Source: Helianthus annuus
Taxonomy: Eukaryota > Streptophyta > Magnoliopsida > Asterales > Asteraceae
DNA length: 64,000 nucleotides
NCBI RefSeq assembly: GCF_002127325.2
Contig: NC_035441.2
Coordinates: 47,682,663 to 47,746,662 of the forward strand
Direction: 5' to 3'
Part shown: positions 11,364 through 23,675 of the stretch, piece by piece
Layout: every line of letters starts with the position of its first letter
How positions within the stretch are numbered: position 1 is the stretch's first letter
Notes under the pieces: generated by a model
What the model saw: the letters and a program-made list of their open reading frames with translations, nothing else
Databases searched by the model: none
What the model was told of the DNA's origin: nothing
Made by a program: the position numbers and the translations under genes

Positions 11364-12425
11364 GGTAGAGGTTCCTATAAAAAAGAGGTTTTTTGTGAGA
11401 AAGGTAAGAAAGATTCTACACCATTAGATCTTTGATCTAAGGGTTGAGATCATAATGGCAAAATTGTAAATAATTTTTACTAATAAACATATTAATTTTC
11501 TAGATTAAGTATATACAGGTAAATTTAACATTTTTAAATTAAGAAAATAACATTAATGCACATGCAACTTCCCCCCGTCTTTTTTAAACGTCAATAACTT
11601 TTTATACATAACTTTAAAAATAAATTACACCATAATAACGAGCGTTTTTTTGTCTTTAACATGAGTACCATATTCCTATACTTATATAGAGAAAAAAATA
11701 TGTTTCGATCAGATGTTTAGTCCATGATATGTTCATAAAGTGGTGTTTTAATTGTATTGTGGTTTAAAGCGTGGTGTTTTAAAGACATACTGGAATGCAG
11801 GTGTAAAACACTATATGATGAACATGCGAAGAACATCTACTGAATGTAGGTTTAAAATACCATGGTGTTTTAACATATGGAATCTGGAACATCTACTAGC
11901 ATGCAGATGTAAAACACCATGAATGCCGATTTAAAACACCATGTACAATAACCATACTATGAACATTATACTAAGAACACATTCTAGAAATGGAAGTAGT
12001 GTCTTTAATAGTATTATATACTTATTGAATGGTGTTATTGGTGTTATATAATTATTGAATGGTGTTATATACTTATTGAATGGTGTTATATAATTATTAA
12101 ATGGTGTTATATATGTGCTGAATGGTGATTTTGCAGTGTTATTCGTAGTGTTTTTATAGAGATCTTTAAAATGGTGTTATATACTTATTAAATGGTGTTA
12201 TATACATACTGAATGGTGGTTGCAGTGTTGTTCGTAGTGTTTTTATAGAGATCTTTTAAAAAAATCATGTTCCTATAAATAAGGTGGCGATTATGGAATG
12301 TTTTTAATTAATTGAATCAATGATAAAATTACTTGTTTACCCTTTTGAATTAATTTAGATTGAGGACACATGTCATTTCCACAATATTTCTCACACTTTT
12401 AATTTTTTTTAAAATAAACTTACCC
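11364..12425. mobile_element. TA-flanked element with internal 27-bp repeats
   Basis: It sits between two TATATATA runs. The ends share an inverted TATAGG...GTGAGAAA theme. Inside, at about 11990-12240, AATGGTGTTATATACTTATTG-like units repeat roughly every 25-28 bp. No coding sequence was seen. The superfamily is not certain; a MULE-like or other TA-targeting non-autonomous element would fit. Confidence 0.45.
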
Positions 12426-12441
12426 TATATATATATATATA

Positions 12442-12826
12442 GGGGATGGTTCAAATGAAAACCACTTTTAACGCGAAAACTCGAAAACTAACTAAAAAAA
12501 GCCTAAAAAACACACAAAAAATTTTTTTTTTCAATTTTTTTAATAAAAATCGCTGGTTTTTATATATAAAAAAAAAACTTTTAAAAAAAAAATTTGTGTA
12601 GTGCACATGTGTAATAATACACATGTGTAGTACACATACACATATGTAGTATTACACATGTGCAGTACACAAAAAAATTTTTTTTTTTTTTGAAAATTTT
12701 TTTTATATAAAAAAACCTGCGAAATTTGGTTTGCAAAAAAAAAAAAAAAAAATTTGTGTGATTTTTTGGCTTTTTTAATTAGTTTTCGAGTTTTCGCGTT
12801 AACTAGTGGTTTTCATTTGAACCTTC

Positions 12827-12829
<3 letters not shown>
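12442..12829. mobile_element. Foldback MITE-like element in TA repeats
   Basis: The first and last 62 bp are inverted copies with only a handful of mismatches. They share GGTTCAAATGAAAACCACT, AACGCGAAAACTCGAAAACT and a poly-purine/AAGCC tail. The whole 388 bp could fold into one long stem. It is flanked on both sides by TATATATA. The middle holds ACACATGTG palindromes. The superfamily was not determined. Confidence 0.65.
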
Positions 12830-12860
<31 letters not shown>

Positions 12861-12879
12861 TATTTCGATTATGTTTGAA

Positions 12880-13272
12880 TGGGTCTAGCCCATATGTTAT
12901 ATGTAAAGTCCAATTTGAATGTTTAGGGTATATGGGCCTAGCCCAATTGACTTTGTATGTGTGGGCCTAGCCTATTTCATTTAACTAGTGTGGGCCTAGC
13001 CCAATTCATTTTGATTAGTGTGGGTCTAGCCCAAGTAAATTTGTTTAAAGTAGATCAAACCCGATTAGTTTGTAAGAGTGGGCCTAACCCAAAAATAGTT
13101 TACAAAAGTGAGCTTAGCCCAATATGTTCTTATAAAAGTGGGCTTAGCCCAAAAAAATAGTTTCTAAAATGTGGGCTTGTCCATATGGGTTTACAAAAGT
13201 GGGCTTTAGTCCAATTTAACATAAAAAGATAAGTTAGCCTAATTTAGTTTTAAAAGATGGGTTAGCCCATAT
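12880..13272. repeat. Array of GGGCCTAGCCC palindromes
   Basis: About twelve copies of TGGGCCTAGCCCA or close variants (TGGGTCTAGCCCA, TGGGCTTAGCCCA, TGGGTTAGCCCA) spaced mostly about 30 bp apart, separated by AT-rich spacers. Each core can form a 5-bp stem with a 3-base loop. Copies decay towards the right. The array lies in the LTR of element A. Confidence 0.75.
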
Positions 13273-14911
13273 GATTCTTTTATTTGGGTTGATCCATATT
13301 TTTATTACTTACTAGTAAAAATAATTACTTATAACAATTTAGTTTAATAAAACTAATAAATATTTTGTATAAGTTACTTTTATAAATACTAGTAAAAAAA
13401 GTGAGTGTCGGTTCGCTTGTTTGTTTTGATCGTTTCCTTCGTTTCATTTTGGTTCATTTGCGTCGCCCGATTCATTCGTATCGTCCGTCTCGTTTATTTA
13501 TTTCGTCTGTGCCATCTATTTTATTTTGTCCACTTTGTCAAAAGTGTCCGAATTGTCCGATTTGTTTGTTTATGTCCAAGGATGGACACTTCCATTTTTA
13601 TAGTTTTCGTTTTTCAAGTATTAACATATATTTTTGTACTTTGATGTGTTTATACATCTTTGTATTTATTCTCATTTGGTCTAAATACATAATATACACA
13701 AAATATATAATCATGATACTTGATGAATCTTTAAAGTATATATTTTATCTAAAATGTGTATACTTTGCCATTTAACATGTGAACTTATAACTTCTTGTCC
13801 GAAAATCCGTTTAATCAAGTTTAAAGATCCCAAGTTGTTTTCTAGTCACCAAATCATTCGTTCAATACCTTTCGATCGTAACCGATTTTATAAAAATTTT
13901 TCCATAGTTCCACTTAAATTATAGACTTTTGCCAAGTTTAAACAAACTTGCTTTTGAACCATTTTCAACTCAAAACATCATCAAGTATCAAGAATCATCT
14001 TATCTTGACAACAAAAGTGTTATGAACATGTTGTAGTCTCCATCTTTCCCAAAAGGGAAACTTTATTTATAATTTTTGCCAAAAACTTGTAGATCATAAT
14101 GATATTTAAAACCCCATATTTTAGGTGACGTATGAAGTCATTTTAAGTATAAACATGTGTTCAAAACTTTTCTATTAATCCATGATCTTTCTAGAAATAG
14201 AAACTTTATTCATTCATTTCGACAAAAAATTAAGTTCTTGGGTTTTATATAATTATTCATGTCTCCTAACATGCATGTAACTATTTTAAGAATAAAAATC
14301 CATGTTCATAACATTTTGTTGGTGAATCTTGTTAAATCTAGACATGCATGTGTTTAGATCATATTTTTGTACATGAACATACAAGATTCAAAATCACTAA
14401 CATAAACCGCTTCAAGTTCATCCAAAATCACCAAGAAATAATAAGATCATAATAATGGTTTTAGTTTTTCTAATTGTTTTTTTTTTTTTCAAGTGGGTTT
14501 GTTATGTATAATTCAAGATGAACTTGAACATATTGTTTAATAAAAAATCATAAGAATGTAAATGCTAGTTTTGGTTCTTACTGGTTTGTTATGGATGAAC
14601 AAGATGAAGATATGAAGAAGATGATGATCTAAGAACTATAAGCGCCACCAAAGTGCTTCAAGTGTATCTTCAAGTCTTGTAAACGTCTTGAATCATTCAT
14701 GCACCTCCATGTTAGTATGATTTAGTAGTGTTTGAAGTTTGAAAAAGATGAAGATGGTGATATTGCTCTTGGCCGATTTTAGGAGAGAGAAAGGAAGGAG
14801 ATGAAAAGTTTTTGAGTTTGTTGGAAAGTGAATTGAGATGGAGTGTTTAGAAGATTTTGCTTGATTCTAGTTCTTACACCTCAACACTAATCATCCACTT
14901 GGAGTTCCAAC

Positions 14912-15406
14912 TAGTGTTGTAAAAGTCGGATTCCAAGACCGAGTACTCGGCGAGTACTCGGTCCTCGGAACCCCTCCGAGGCGACTTCCTCCTAGGCGGA
15001 CTCAATTAGTCGGCCTCGATCAAACTCGGTCAAACTCGGCGCCTAGTCGGACGTAGTCGGAAAGATTCGGCCTAGTCGGTCTAGGCGGTCAACGTGGTTT
15101 GTTGACTTTTAATTAGTCAAAATCGGTCAAAATCGGCCTACTCGGCCTTGTACTCGGACTACTCGGCCTTGTACTCGGACTACTCGGACTTGTATTCAGA
15201 ATATTTGAACTTTAAACATGTTTTATTTTAAATTATACTCAGTTGACATGAATTATGCTTATTTTAACATATGTATAATATATAACAATTAATTTTCTTT
15301 ATAGTTACCATGTCCGCGTACTCCTCGAGTACTCTCCGAGTACTCCGATTACTCCCAACTCCCCAGTCGGCCGACTAGAGACCGCCTAGCGACTTTTACA
15401 ACACTG
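14912..15406. mobile_element. hAT-like non-autonomous element, 495 bp
   Basis: Ends TAGTGTTGTAAAAGTCG and, inverted, CAGTGTTGTAAAAGTCG, with one terminal mismatch. It is flanked by an exact 8-bp duplication GTTCCAAC (14904-14911 and 15407-15414). The inside consists of CTCGG/AGTCGG-rich repeats and no coding frame. CAGTGTTG ends plus an 8-bp duplication identify a hAT-type MITE inserted in the LTR of element A. Confidence 0.85.
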
Positions 15407-16355
15407 GTTCCAACACATCAATTAGAATATGGGTGGCAAAGAGGGGACCCACCAATTCGTGGGAAATAAGGGAGAAAAGGTGTTTTGTTTTTTTTAATCT
15501 TGTTCAAATATATAAACTTCAAGAACTTATTTATTTTATATATAACTTTCTATAAAGTTTCAAGGTTTAACATTTTAAAGTAATGTAATACTAGGTAAAA
15601 CTAACCCACTAAAATTATTAGTTCGTTGTTTGGTTGAAAATTTTGGTTCAGGTCTTATACCGGGTTAAATACTAACATGGTGTTTTTCTTATATAAAATC
15701 TATGACAAAAATTATATTTGCACATGTTTTATCATCCAATTTATTAATCCAACTTTCCAGACTAAAAATATAATTATTTCTGACACAGTTCCTATACCGG
15801 CTTTGTTGTCAGGCAGTAGGCAGTTTACTGAACTAGCTGTGCAGCTTAACACAATGAGATTTAAGTGCGGATTTTGAGTCGTTATTAATACTTATTATAT
15901 TATTCATGATAAATAATATTTATTTTTTGGTTTTTGGACAGTTACCGTTTCGTTCTGCGTAATGTTGTACACTTCCGCAGGATTACTATACTTTTCTGCG
16001 AACTTGGACAATTTGGTTTTTAAATGGAATTATATAAATAATATAAGACACATGTTATTTTTAGACGAAGTTTTTTTATAGAATGTTTGTGCCGACATAT
16101 CTTTATGTCTCATTTTTGTCGTGTCAGACTGTACCGCGACTAGTACTGACAGATATTGTTTGTTCGCATTTCTGCCGCGAGTCTAGGACATAGTTTCTAA
16201 TCGTAATGGATTTGTTATCATAATAAGCTATGATTTTTATAATTCCTAGACTATTAAGACATAATCAAATAAAATCAAGTCAAATATGCGAAAATAAATA
16301 ATGTAATAGTTGTTCGGGTTGTACGGAATTAACCGAGATTTTGTCGGGTGTCACA

Positions 16356-16372
16356 TTCTCCCCCTGTTAAAG
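16356..16372 (-). promoter_or_regulatory. Polypurine tract of element A
   Basis: Inverted CTTTAACAGGGGGAGAA immediately beside the LTR start in element sense. This is the second-strand priming site of the retrotransposon. Confidence 0.75.
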
Positions 16373-16421
16373 AAAATTTCGTCCCGAAATTTAAGTTGCG
16401 TTACTCTTTGCTGGGACTTTC

Positions 16422-18063
16422 TTAAACAGGTGAGGGTACTTTATTTTGATTTCGTCTTCTCGTTTCCATGTGAACTCGGGTCCGCGCTTCGAGTTCCATC
16501 ACTAGTTTAATACGACTCCTTGTTTTCTGAATCTTTGAATCCAAAACCTCTACAGGTTCTTTGATGAAATGGAGTTTGTCGTCTATACGGATTTCCTTCG
16601 GGGGAATAATAAGTGATTCGTCAGATAGACACTTCTTAAGATTTGACACGTGAAAAGTGTCATGGACATTACCAAGTGTTTCGGGCAAATTCAATTTATA
16701 GGCGATGGTTCCAATCTTTTCCAAGCTTTCATATGGTCCTATAAATCTCGGGCTAAGCTTTCCTTGTTTCCCGAATCTAGCTATGCCTTTCCAAGGCGAG
16801 ACTTTTAACAGCACTTTGTCTCCAACCTCGAAGGATAATGGTTTGCAACGTTTATCCGCTTAGCTTTTCTGTCTGTCCCGAGCCGCCTTAATACGGTCTC
16901 GAATCTTAAATATCTTATCGATAGTCTGTTGGTCTAACTCGGGACCTATTAATTGTTTGTCGCCTATTTCCGCCCAGCATAGCGGAGATCGACATTTACG
17001 TCCGTAAAACGCTTCAAATGGAGTAGCTTTAATACTCATGTAATAACTGTTGTTGTATGAGAACTCCACTAAAGGCATGTGAGTTTCCCAATTTCCGCCA
17101 AATTCCATCACACAAGCACGAAACATGTCCTCTAAGGTTTGAATTGTATGTTCACTTTTGCCATCAGTTTGTGGATGAAAGGCCGAACTTAGATCTAAAC
17201 GAGATCCAAAAGCCTTTTGGAATGATTGCCAAATTCTTGATACGAATTGACCATCTTGGTCGGAGATTATTGAAATAGGCACTCCATGCCTTGGCCCACG
17301 ATTTCCTTTAGATAAAGTTCAGCTAATTTCTCAATCTTGTATTTCTCGTATATCGTTAAGAAGTGGGCTTACTTGGTTAATCGGTCGACGATTACCCAAA
17401 TCATGTTATGACCGCGAGAAGTCCTGGGTAATTTGGTTATGTAATCCATGGAAATTTGTTCCCATTTCCAAGTGGGAATCTCAGGTTGTTGTAACAATCC
17501 TGAAGGTTTCTGGTATTCGGCCTTAATTTTTGCACATGTTAGACACTTTTCCAACATAAGTTGCAATCTCTCCTTTGATATTAGTCCACCAATAGAATTC
17601 TTTGAGATCTTGATACATTTTATCCGTTCCGGGATGTATCGAGTATTTTGAACTTATGGGCTTCATCTAGGATTAGGTTTCGTAAATTGCCAAAATGAGG
17701 AACCCAAATTCTGTTTGCGAAGTACAAAGCTCTGTTCTCTTTTGGTTCTAGATGTTTCTCCATGCCTCTAAGCATTTTCGCTTTAAGGTTTCCTTCCTTT
17801 AACGCTTCTCGCTGAGCGCCAAGAATTTGAGAAGTGAGGTTGCTGTGAATAGTGAGTCCTAATGAACGTAGACTAAGATATTTCACTCGTTCCTTTCAAC
17901 TCAAAGCATCCGCGACAACGTTTGCCTTGCCCAGATGGTACTTGATTTCACAATCATAGTCATTCAACAACTCAAGCCAATGCCTTTGGCGCATATTTAA
18001 CTCTTTCTGGTTAAATATTATGTTAAAGACTTTTGTGATTGGTAATGATTGTGCACTTGGTGA
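16422..18063 (-). pseudogene. Element A pol remnant (RNase H end to integrase and chromodomain-like tail)
   Basis: Minus-strand blocks in order: 18063-17896, the RNase H end ([17 protein letters not shown]); 17886-17620, the linker; 17566-17369, the integrase start ([24 protein letters not shown]); 17282-16860, the integrase core ([19 protein letters not shown]); 16814-16422, the GPY/F and tail region. In-frame stops and frameshifts separate the blocks, for example a TAG after the RDRQKS block at 16860. Gag, protease and most of reverse transcriptase are gone. This copy cannot encode its own transposition. Confidence 0.88.
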
Positions 18064-18067
18064 AGGC

Positions 18068-19285
18068 TGTCGTGGGCCACTCAAAAAATAATAAATAATA
18101 ACCTAACTTTACCTATAGATAGGGTAAGTCGGGTGTCGAATCCACAAGGAGCATGTGGTTAGTGTTAAACGTTTTGTTTACAAATTTTACTAAACCAACT
18201 GATGATTATAAAACTGATATGAAATTAAAAACACATGAAACAAGTTGCAATTAAGAAAAAGATTGAGTTGCAATAAACAATGATGAGAAAAGGTGATCAC
18301 TCCGGGATTCAGATTCTGTAATTACTAATAACCTAGTTCTGATTTTATTGGATGCTATTGATTGAATAGTAAATCTGTCACATATACCAATTACCTATAC
18401 AGTTCAAAATCTTATTATTAATTGATCAGATAAATATTAAAACAAGCATACATAGGAATCATTCAATCAACAAAAGCATAATTGGATTCAAAACATAATT
18501 ATAACTTTGACTGTCACTCAGGATTTGTCTGTCACACAAATTATATAATCACGCAAATAGTCGGTTGTCACCCGACTACAAATCCAAATCTCAATACAAA
18601 ACAGAAACTTGAATTAAAAGTGTCTCACAAGAATCATTCACCCAAAGTGTCCACGAGAGATTTAGCCGCTCATGCTCATGACTTGATCTTCAATAGCTTG
18701 GTAAGAAATTGATGAAGACATGATCGACTTCGTTATGTTGTAGATGATGGGCGATGATATTGAGGTGATGATATTGAGGATGTTCCCTAATTTTTGTGCC
18801 CCCAAAGTTCTAATATGCGGCTGCCAATCCTCGTGAGCCCATAAGTGACTTTTGAGAGCCCAAAAAGTCATTAAAAGCTGCCCCAATATTCGAGAGCCCC
18901 GAAGTGAGGCCCAAAATCGATGGAGTGAATATGAGCCCAAAAGTCCATCCAAGTTCTTTTGCACGTGATAGTGGCTGCTCATAAATCCTCCCCCCAAATC
19001 AATGATAGTGATCTCTTTATTTTAAGAACTGAAAATAATTATTATGGCTACCAAACTTTTTCCTCCGATACAAATGCATGCGTGTATATATTTCTTTTCT
19101 TTTTAGATGGAAAATATTAATCCAAACTCTACAAGTCTAGTCACGGCCCACTTAGTTTTTTTATTTCCAACTTATTAACATGCCTTCCATGTGTGCTGCC
19201 TCTTTCAACCTTTCAACCGGCGTACGGTTTAAACCGTGGGTTACGCTTTGAACATTCTGTTTCTTTAATCTTTCCAAGTTATAAG
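18068..19285 (-). repeat. Element F LTR, first part
   Basis: Starts TGTCGTGG. It contains the GGTAAGTCGGGTGTCGAATCC-type motif common near the edge of plant Athila/Tat LTRs, and GAGCCC-rich sequence at 18780-18990. It is cut at 19285 by element D; the 5-bp duplication is ATAAG (19281-19285 and 57723-57727). It continues at 57728. Confidence 0.55.
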
Positions 19286-20883
19286 TGTCACACCCTGGCT
19301 TTGCGGAAGCGTGGTTATTTTGGTGTGACTTTTTAATACCATAGCTTATCATAACAAGGCTATATGAATTAAAAACATGCAAGATCATCCATTAAGTTTT
19401 AAAAACCAAATACAATACCTTTGTCTTAACGGGAAAACATCCTAACAACCATAACATTGTTCAACAACCTTACAAACTCAAACACAACATAAACACAGTT
19501 TAAGGACTGTGACTTGTCCAGGAAAGAGTCACATTCCCTAAACCCCGGATGACCTTGTACTAGTGCAGCGGGAAAACGTGCCATACCGTGCCAGATCTCT
19601 TAGTTCCCTGAAATACATGTAAGTTGAAAAATCAACAATAATGTTGAGCGAGTTCATGTGTAAGTGAGTATAAAACCTTTGTATTTATCAAAATCCTGGT
19701 ATGTAGCAAATAAGGAAAAAGAGATCACCAATGGTTTGCAAGGCCATTGATATGTGTGAAATGCAAGTAGGAAGGCTCAAACCTAGCAGATTTATGCGTT
19801 GGGTACAAAGTCATCCCGAGGTCCGTTATGCTGGGCCTGGGACTGGGCTCGCTACACCCAAATAGATCTATCGCTCCTGCCCCTCGGTCCTACCCTGAGG
19901 ATTAATGACCTCAAGTTTCCGCCTACCCATTCACATGATCTAAAGTAGTAAACCTCCTTACGCTAACCATACCGTATATAAAGTATTCATAAACATTGTA
20001 ACATGTATTTCACCCCCGCAGTTTAGAAAACTGAAAACAGTTAAGAGAAAAGGGTGAGATGAACTCACAGTCGGTGCGTCTCTACCAAGTATACTCCAAA
20101 TCAAGCAGCTATGCAACGACCTACATGTACTAACTCTATTAGACGGACGGCCGTGCCTTAGCTTTATGGTTTATGTTTTTGGAAAATAGTTAGACAACTA
20201 TTTCGTGTTTACATTTCGTATATATACTTGGTAATTATTCTCCTTCCCAAGGATGGGGGATTAAATACATGTGCGTTCGAATTATATCATTACGTCTCAC
20301 TTAATATATATTTATTTCAATTCCAAAATATAAATATTTTTCTCAAAAATATTATATTTTCATTTCACATAATTTCCCCAAAAATAATACGTCGACAAAA
20401 TTACGTGTTCATAAATATTTTCGCATAATGCGTAAGTTACGTTTTAACGATCGAGTGGTAATAATAATTACCGATGTAACTTATATATTTATTGTGAAAG
20501 CGTTCGTATTATTTTGGATTCGTTACGTTCGTAAATATTATTTTTACTCTAAAAATAATATTATATTCTTCACAAAATAATCATGAATAATGTGGTGAAA
20601 AATATATTTACTAAATATATATTTATCACGTTTAACTTGTGAAAATCCCATCTCTGATATCTTGTAAATAAAATCGTGGCGAAACTTATATTTTGAAAAC
20701 ATGTCAAAAAGTATGTCTAACACTTATAATGGAAAATAATACTAAGTGTTAGGTTTTTTTGAAAAATTTCGCCAGAGTTTCCCCTGTAACTGGAGAGGGC
20801 CACGCTTTCAAGCGTATCATTTTCTTTTACAAATCAATTCAACAATCTTCTTATCCAATCAAAACAACGTCCAATACATCAAA
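19286..20883 (-). repeat. Element D 3' LTR, first part
   Basis: The 1598 bp match 54294-55887 apart from scattered substitutions. The last five bases, TCAAA (20879-20883), are duplicated at 45039-45043 around element B. Confidence 0.95.
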
Positions 20884-21639
20884 TGTGACAACTCGAATTT
20901 CCAAGATTTCCATTTCGCATTTATTGCACGTTCATGTATTGTGTAGCTGTATTTGCACAATTGATTGCTATAGAATTGTATATGTTTTGATACAATGAAG
21001 TGTATTGTGTGATTGTGTATGACTATGTGTTAATTGTGATAAACTTGTCAAATGTATAAACTTGGTGGTGAAACTGTGAAATTAATTGAGATAGTGCACT
21101 CTTGTAAAATAGAATAATGGAGGGTGTAAAGAGTTATTAGTGAAACCTAAATCATACTTAACCCTAATCTCATTTCACTAATCATTTTCACAAAACCAAA
21201 ACACGTACTACACTCTCTAATCTCCTAGCAATCATCACCATCATCATTGGCAAGGGCTATTCATCACTTTCGATTCCACATTTCTCTAGGATCATCGCAA
21301 GGTAAATGATTATTGTTTATTGATTTCTTGATTCTATCAAATGATTATGGTTTATTGATTTCTTGATTATGTGTTCATGAAAAACCCTAGTTTCACGCGT
21401 GATGTTTCTGTGTTTAAGGATTTTGATTGTTGAGAAACGAATATGAATGGTTGTATGATTGATAGATGGTTCCTGTAATGATTATAGGTTGATTGTTGTT
21501 GATCATAAGTAGATTGATTAGGATTCTGCCGTCACTGTGTATGATATTAGGGTTAGAACCTAAGAAAAGCGTAACTGTTTTGATGCACAGAACGAATGAT
21601 TAAATTGTTGCTCAGAGTTTTGTGAATAAATATTATTGT

Positions 21640-22560
21640 CTGAGTTTCATGAATTGTGTAATCCGAGTTTCATATGCATATGTTTGTCTGACTTGTCTGA
21701 GTTTTTGAATAACATGCTTAAAAGCCTTAGCCCGAGGTTATATGATATACTTGCCCGAGGTTCTTAAATGCATGCTTCTTGTCTGAGTTTCCTCACAACT
21801 GTACGTCCGAGCTTCTTGACATTGTGTTACCCGAGTTTAATTCATCATGCATGGTCCGAGATTTAGATATGATGAGGTTGGCCCGAGTTTTAATGCAAGA
21901 TACATAAGTTCCGAGTTTTAAAAACATAAAAGGTCCGACTTTTGTTTGGTGTGTGATGTCCGAGGTTTAAAACCTCCCCTTGATGAATAATGTCCGAGTT
22001 TAGCACTCTAGTCCGAGTTTAATGGGGGCAGCCTTTGTCCGAGTTACATGAGGTGGTTGTGGTCCGAGTTTCGCATGAAAGGAGTGGATGTCCGATGTTA
22101 TGTGTTGATCATGTCCGAGTTTAATAAAAGAGTCATTGGTCCGAGTTTGTATTAAGCCTTCATGACCGAGTTTTATTAACTCTTGTCCGAGCTTTGTGAT
22201 GGTAGATTGTCTGAGTTTTGTGTGCATGCTACTGTCCGAATATTATACCCTTTCCTTGTCCGACTTTTAAACTCTGGATGAGGGGTCCGAGTTTCTTAAT
22301 CACTTGTCTTGTCCGAGTTTTGGCAAGAAGATAGGGGGGGTCCGAACTGTGTGTTATAATATATGGCCCTTATGTTAATGAGTCTTGTCCGAAGTTTATA
22401 AGATTAAATGCTTGACCGAAGTTCTTTACAAAACACATATGGCCCGAGAGTTTTGATAGCCTATGTTAGTCCAACTTTATATGCTTGATGAAGCCGAGTT
22501 TATGTTGAACCTTGATCTGAGGGTTATGAACAAATGAATGGTCGGGGTTTTGTTATCTGT
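21640..22560 (+). repeat. Interspersed GTCCGAGTTT array in B LTR
   Basis: About 30 copies of GTCCGAGTTT or one-base variants (GTCTGAGTTT, CCCGAGTTT, GTCCGAAG) stand every 25-40 bp, separated by unrelated spacers. The second copy of the array is at about 28697-29617 in the other LTR. The spacers do not repeat, so this is not a simple satellite. Confidence 0.85.
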
Positions 22561-23050
22561 AAGTGATTAACCCTGTAAATTAATTAACCTTGTTAGCCAA
22601 TTAACGCCGTTAACCTCATTTGGCTCTGTTAAAGTATGCAACTCTGTCAAGTGCATGAGAGGATAGTTATGTTAGAATAAACTGATAATGACAGTTATGT
22701 GAAACATGAATTGTTTGCATGTGATTGACTCTTGTGTAACGCATGATGATAACTGCCAAACGCGTCTTGTGGTATTAATTGCATGTGAATCTTTACCGAC
22801 ATGTACTAATTTAGAATACGTGTATAACAATAGGATTTGACCGATTACTTGTGAGCACATAACTTAGCATACCGAGCAAACCAAGGTGAGTTCACACAGC
22901 CAAGGCATGGGGTTCCCAGGGTGGGAATGGGATTTGATTATTTACTGGTACTTATCTATACTGGAACGTAGTGATGTGATTTGATGAACTATTGTACAAA
23001 CTCCACTGTTAGAAACTACTACTAGACTAGTAACACTTATTGAACTGATC

Positions 23051-23243
23051 TTCGCACACCTGCCAAGGGTTGGCCGCGATACTATGACTGACTTCGCACA
23101 CCTGCCTTTGGAAGGCCGCGAACTGTAATCTACTGATCTTCGCACACCTGCCTGGTAGGCCGCGATACAGGTAAACCTAGTCTAGAATACACGGGATGAA
23201 CATCCCCCTAATATCTTCGCATACCTGCCTGGGAGGCCGCGAT
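23051..23243 (+). repeat. Four compound hairpin repeats in B LTR
   Basis: Units of about 30 bp start at 23051, 23093, 23139 and 23216. Each begins TTCGCAYACCTGCC and ends GGCCGCGA. The outer arms TCGC/GCGA enclose an inner stem that differs between units but stays paired: GCCAA/TTGGC, GCCTT/AAGGC and GCCT/AGGC (twice). The copy in the right LTR is at 30108-30300. Confidence 0.8.
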
Positions 23244-23662
23244 GGAAACTAATACGATACGTGACATAACGAACGAACATACTACTACTCACACTGTACT
23301 ATTACTGAACTATTAACTGTGAACTCGCTCAACTAGTTGTTGACCCTCTGCTGCATGCCTTGCAGGACATTAGGTACATAAGGAGCTTGCACAGGGAGGA
23401 GCAGGTCGTTGTGGAGCATGGATCGTGGATGTTTTGCTAATCTTATAACACTTAAACTTATTACATACTTTGGGTTTCATGATTATGCTTCCGCTACTTA
23501 AAAACTATGATTATGTTTTGATCACCTATCGAATTGAATGATTGGTTTACATTGTTATATTTGATATTAATACATGTTCAATATGATTGGTGGCTTGATC
23601 CTGGTCATGTCACGCTCCCAAGCGGTGGTACTCTGCGTGTGGATTTTGGGGGTGTGACAGAT

Positions 23663-23675
23663 TGGTATCAGAGCC
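23663..23675 (+). promoter_or_regulatory. Primer-binding site of element B
   Basis: TGGTATCAGAGCC starts three bases after the LTR. It is complementary to the 3' end of plant initiator methionine tRNA, the usual primer for reverse transcription in this group. Confidence 0.92.

Larger units (their letters stand above)
10418..16355 (-). repeat. Element A 3' LTR, swollen by insertions
   Basis: The TG...CA borders are clear. The 5.9 kb length includes at least three foreign pieces (11364-12425, 12442-12829 and 14912-15406), leaving about 4 kb of LTR. It also holds the GGGCCTAGCCC array (12880-13272). Several open frames in it (for example 10712-11041, 13401-13775) have low-complexity products and are not genes. 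Confidence 0.75.
10418..18067 (-). mobile_element. Element A: truncated Ty3/gypsy chromovirus
   Basis: On the plus strand this reads: one LTR (10418-16355, starting TGTCACACCC and ending TGTCACA), a polypurine tract (16356-16372 inverted), and pol remnants reading leftwards. It stops at about 18063 within the RNase H coding region, where F begins. No right LTR, primer-binding site or gag exists. The LTR start and several internal words (a TAGATCTATC block and an ATGAACTCAC block) resemble element D, so A is a related but older family member. Confidence 0.8.
20884..23659 (+). repeat. Element B 5' LTR
   Basis: Starts TGTGACAACTCG and ends GGGGTGTGACA, just ahead of the primer-binding site. It contains the GTCCGAGTTT array (about 21640-22560) and four compound hairpins (23051-23243). 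The ORFs on its minus strand (22000-22227, 22672-22860, 22942-23145) also occur in the other LTR and are shadows of repeats. Confidence 0.95.

Noticed and set aside
13401..13775. Two overlapping frames of 124 and 79 codons
   Set aside because: Phe/Ile/Tyr-rich low-complexity products inside the LTR of element A; no domain.
22000..22227. Minus-strand frame with repeated KLG residues, present in both LTRs of B
   Set aside because: Antisense of the GTCCGAGTTT array; no domain, and the repetition follows the DNA array.
21640..22560. CRISPR-like layout of short repeats with unique spacers
   Set aside because: Eukaryotic LTR; repeat only about 10 bp, spacing irregular, no cas genes.
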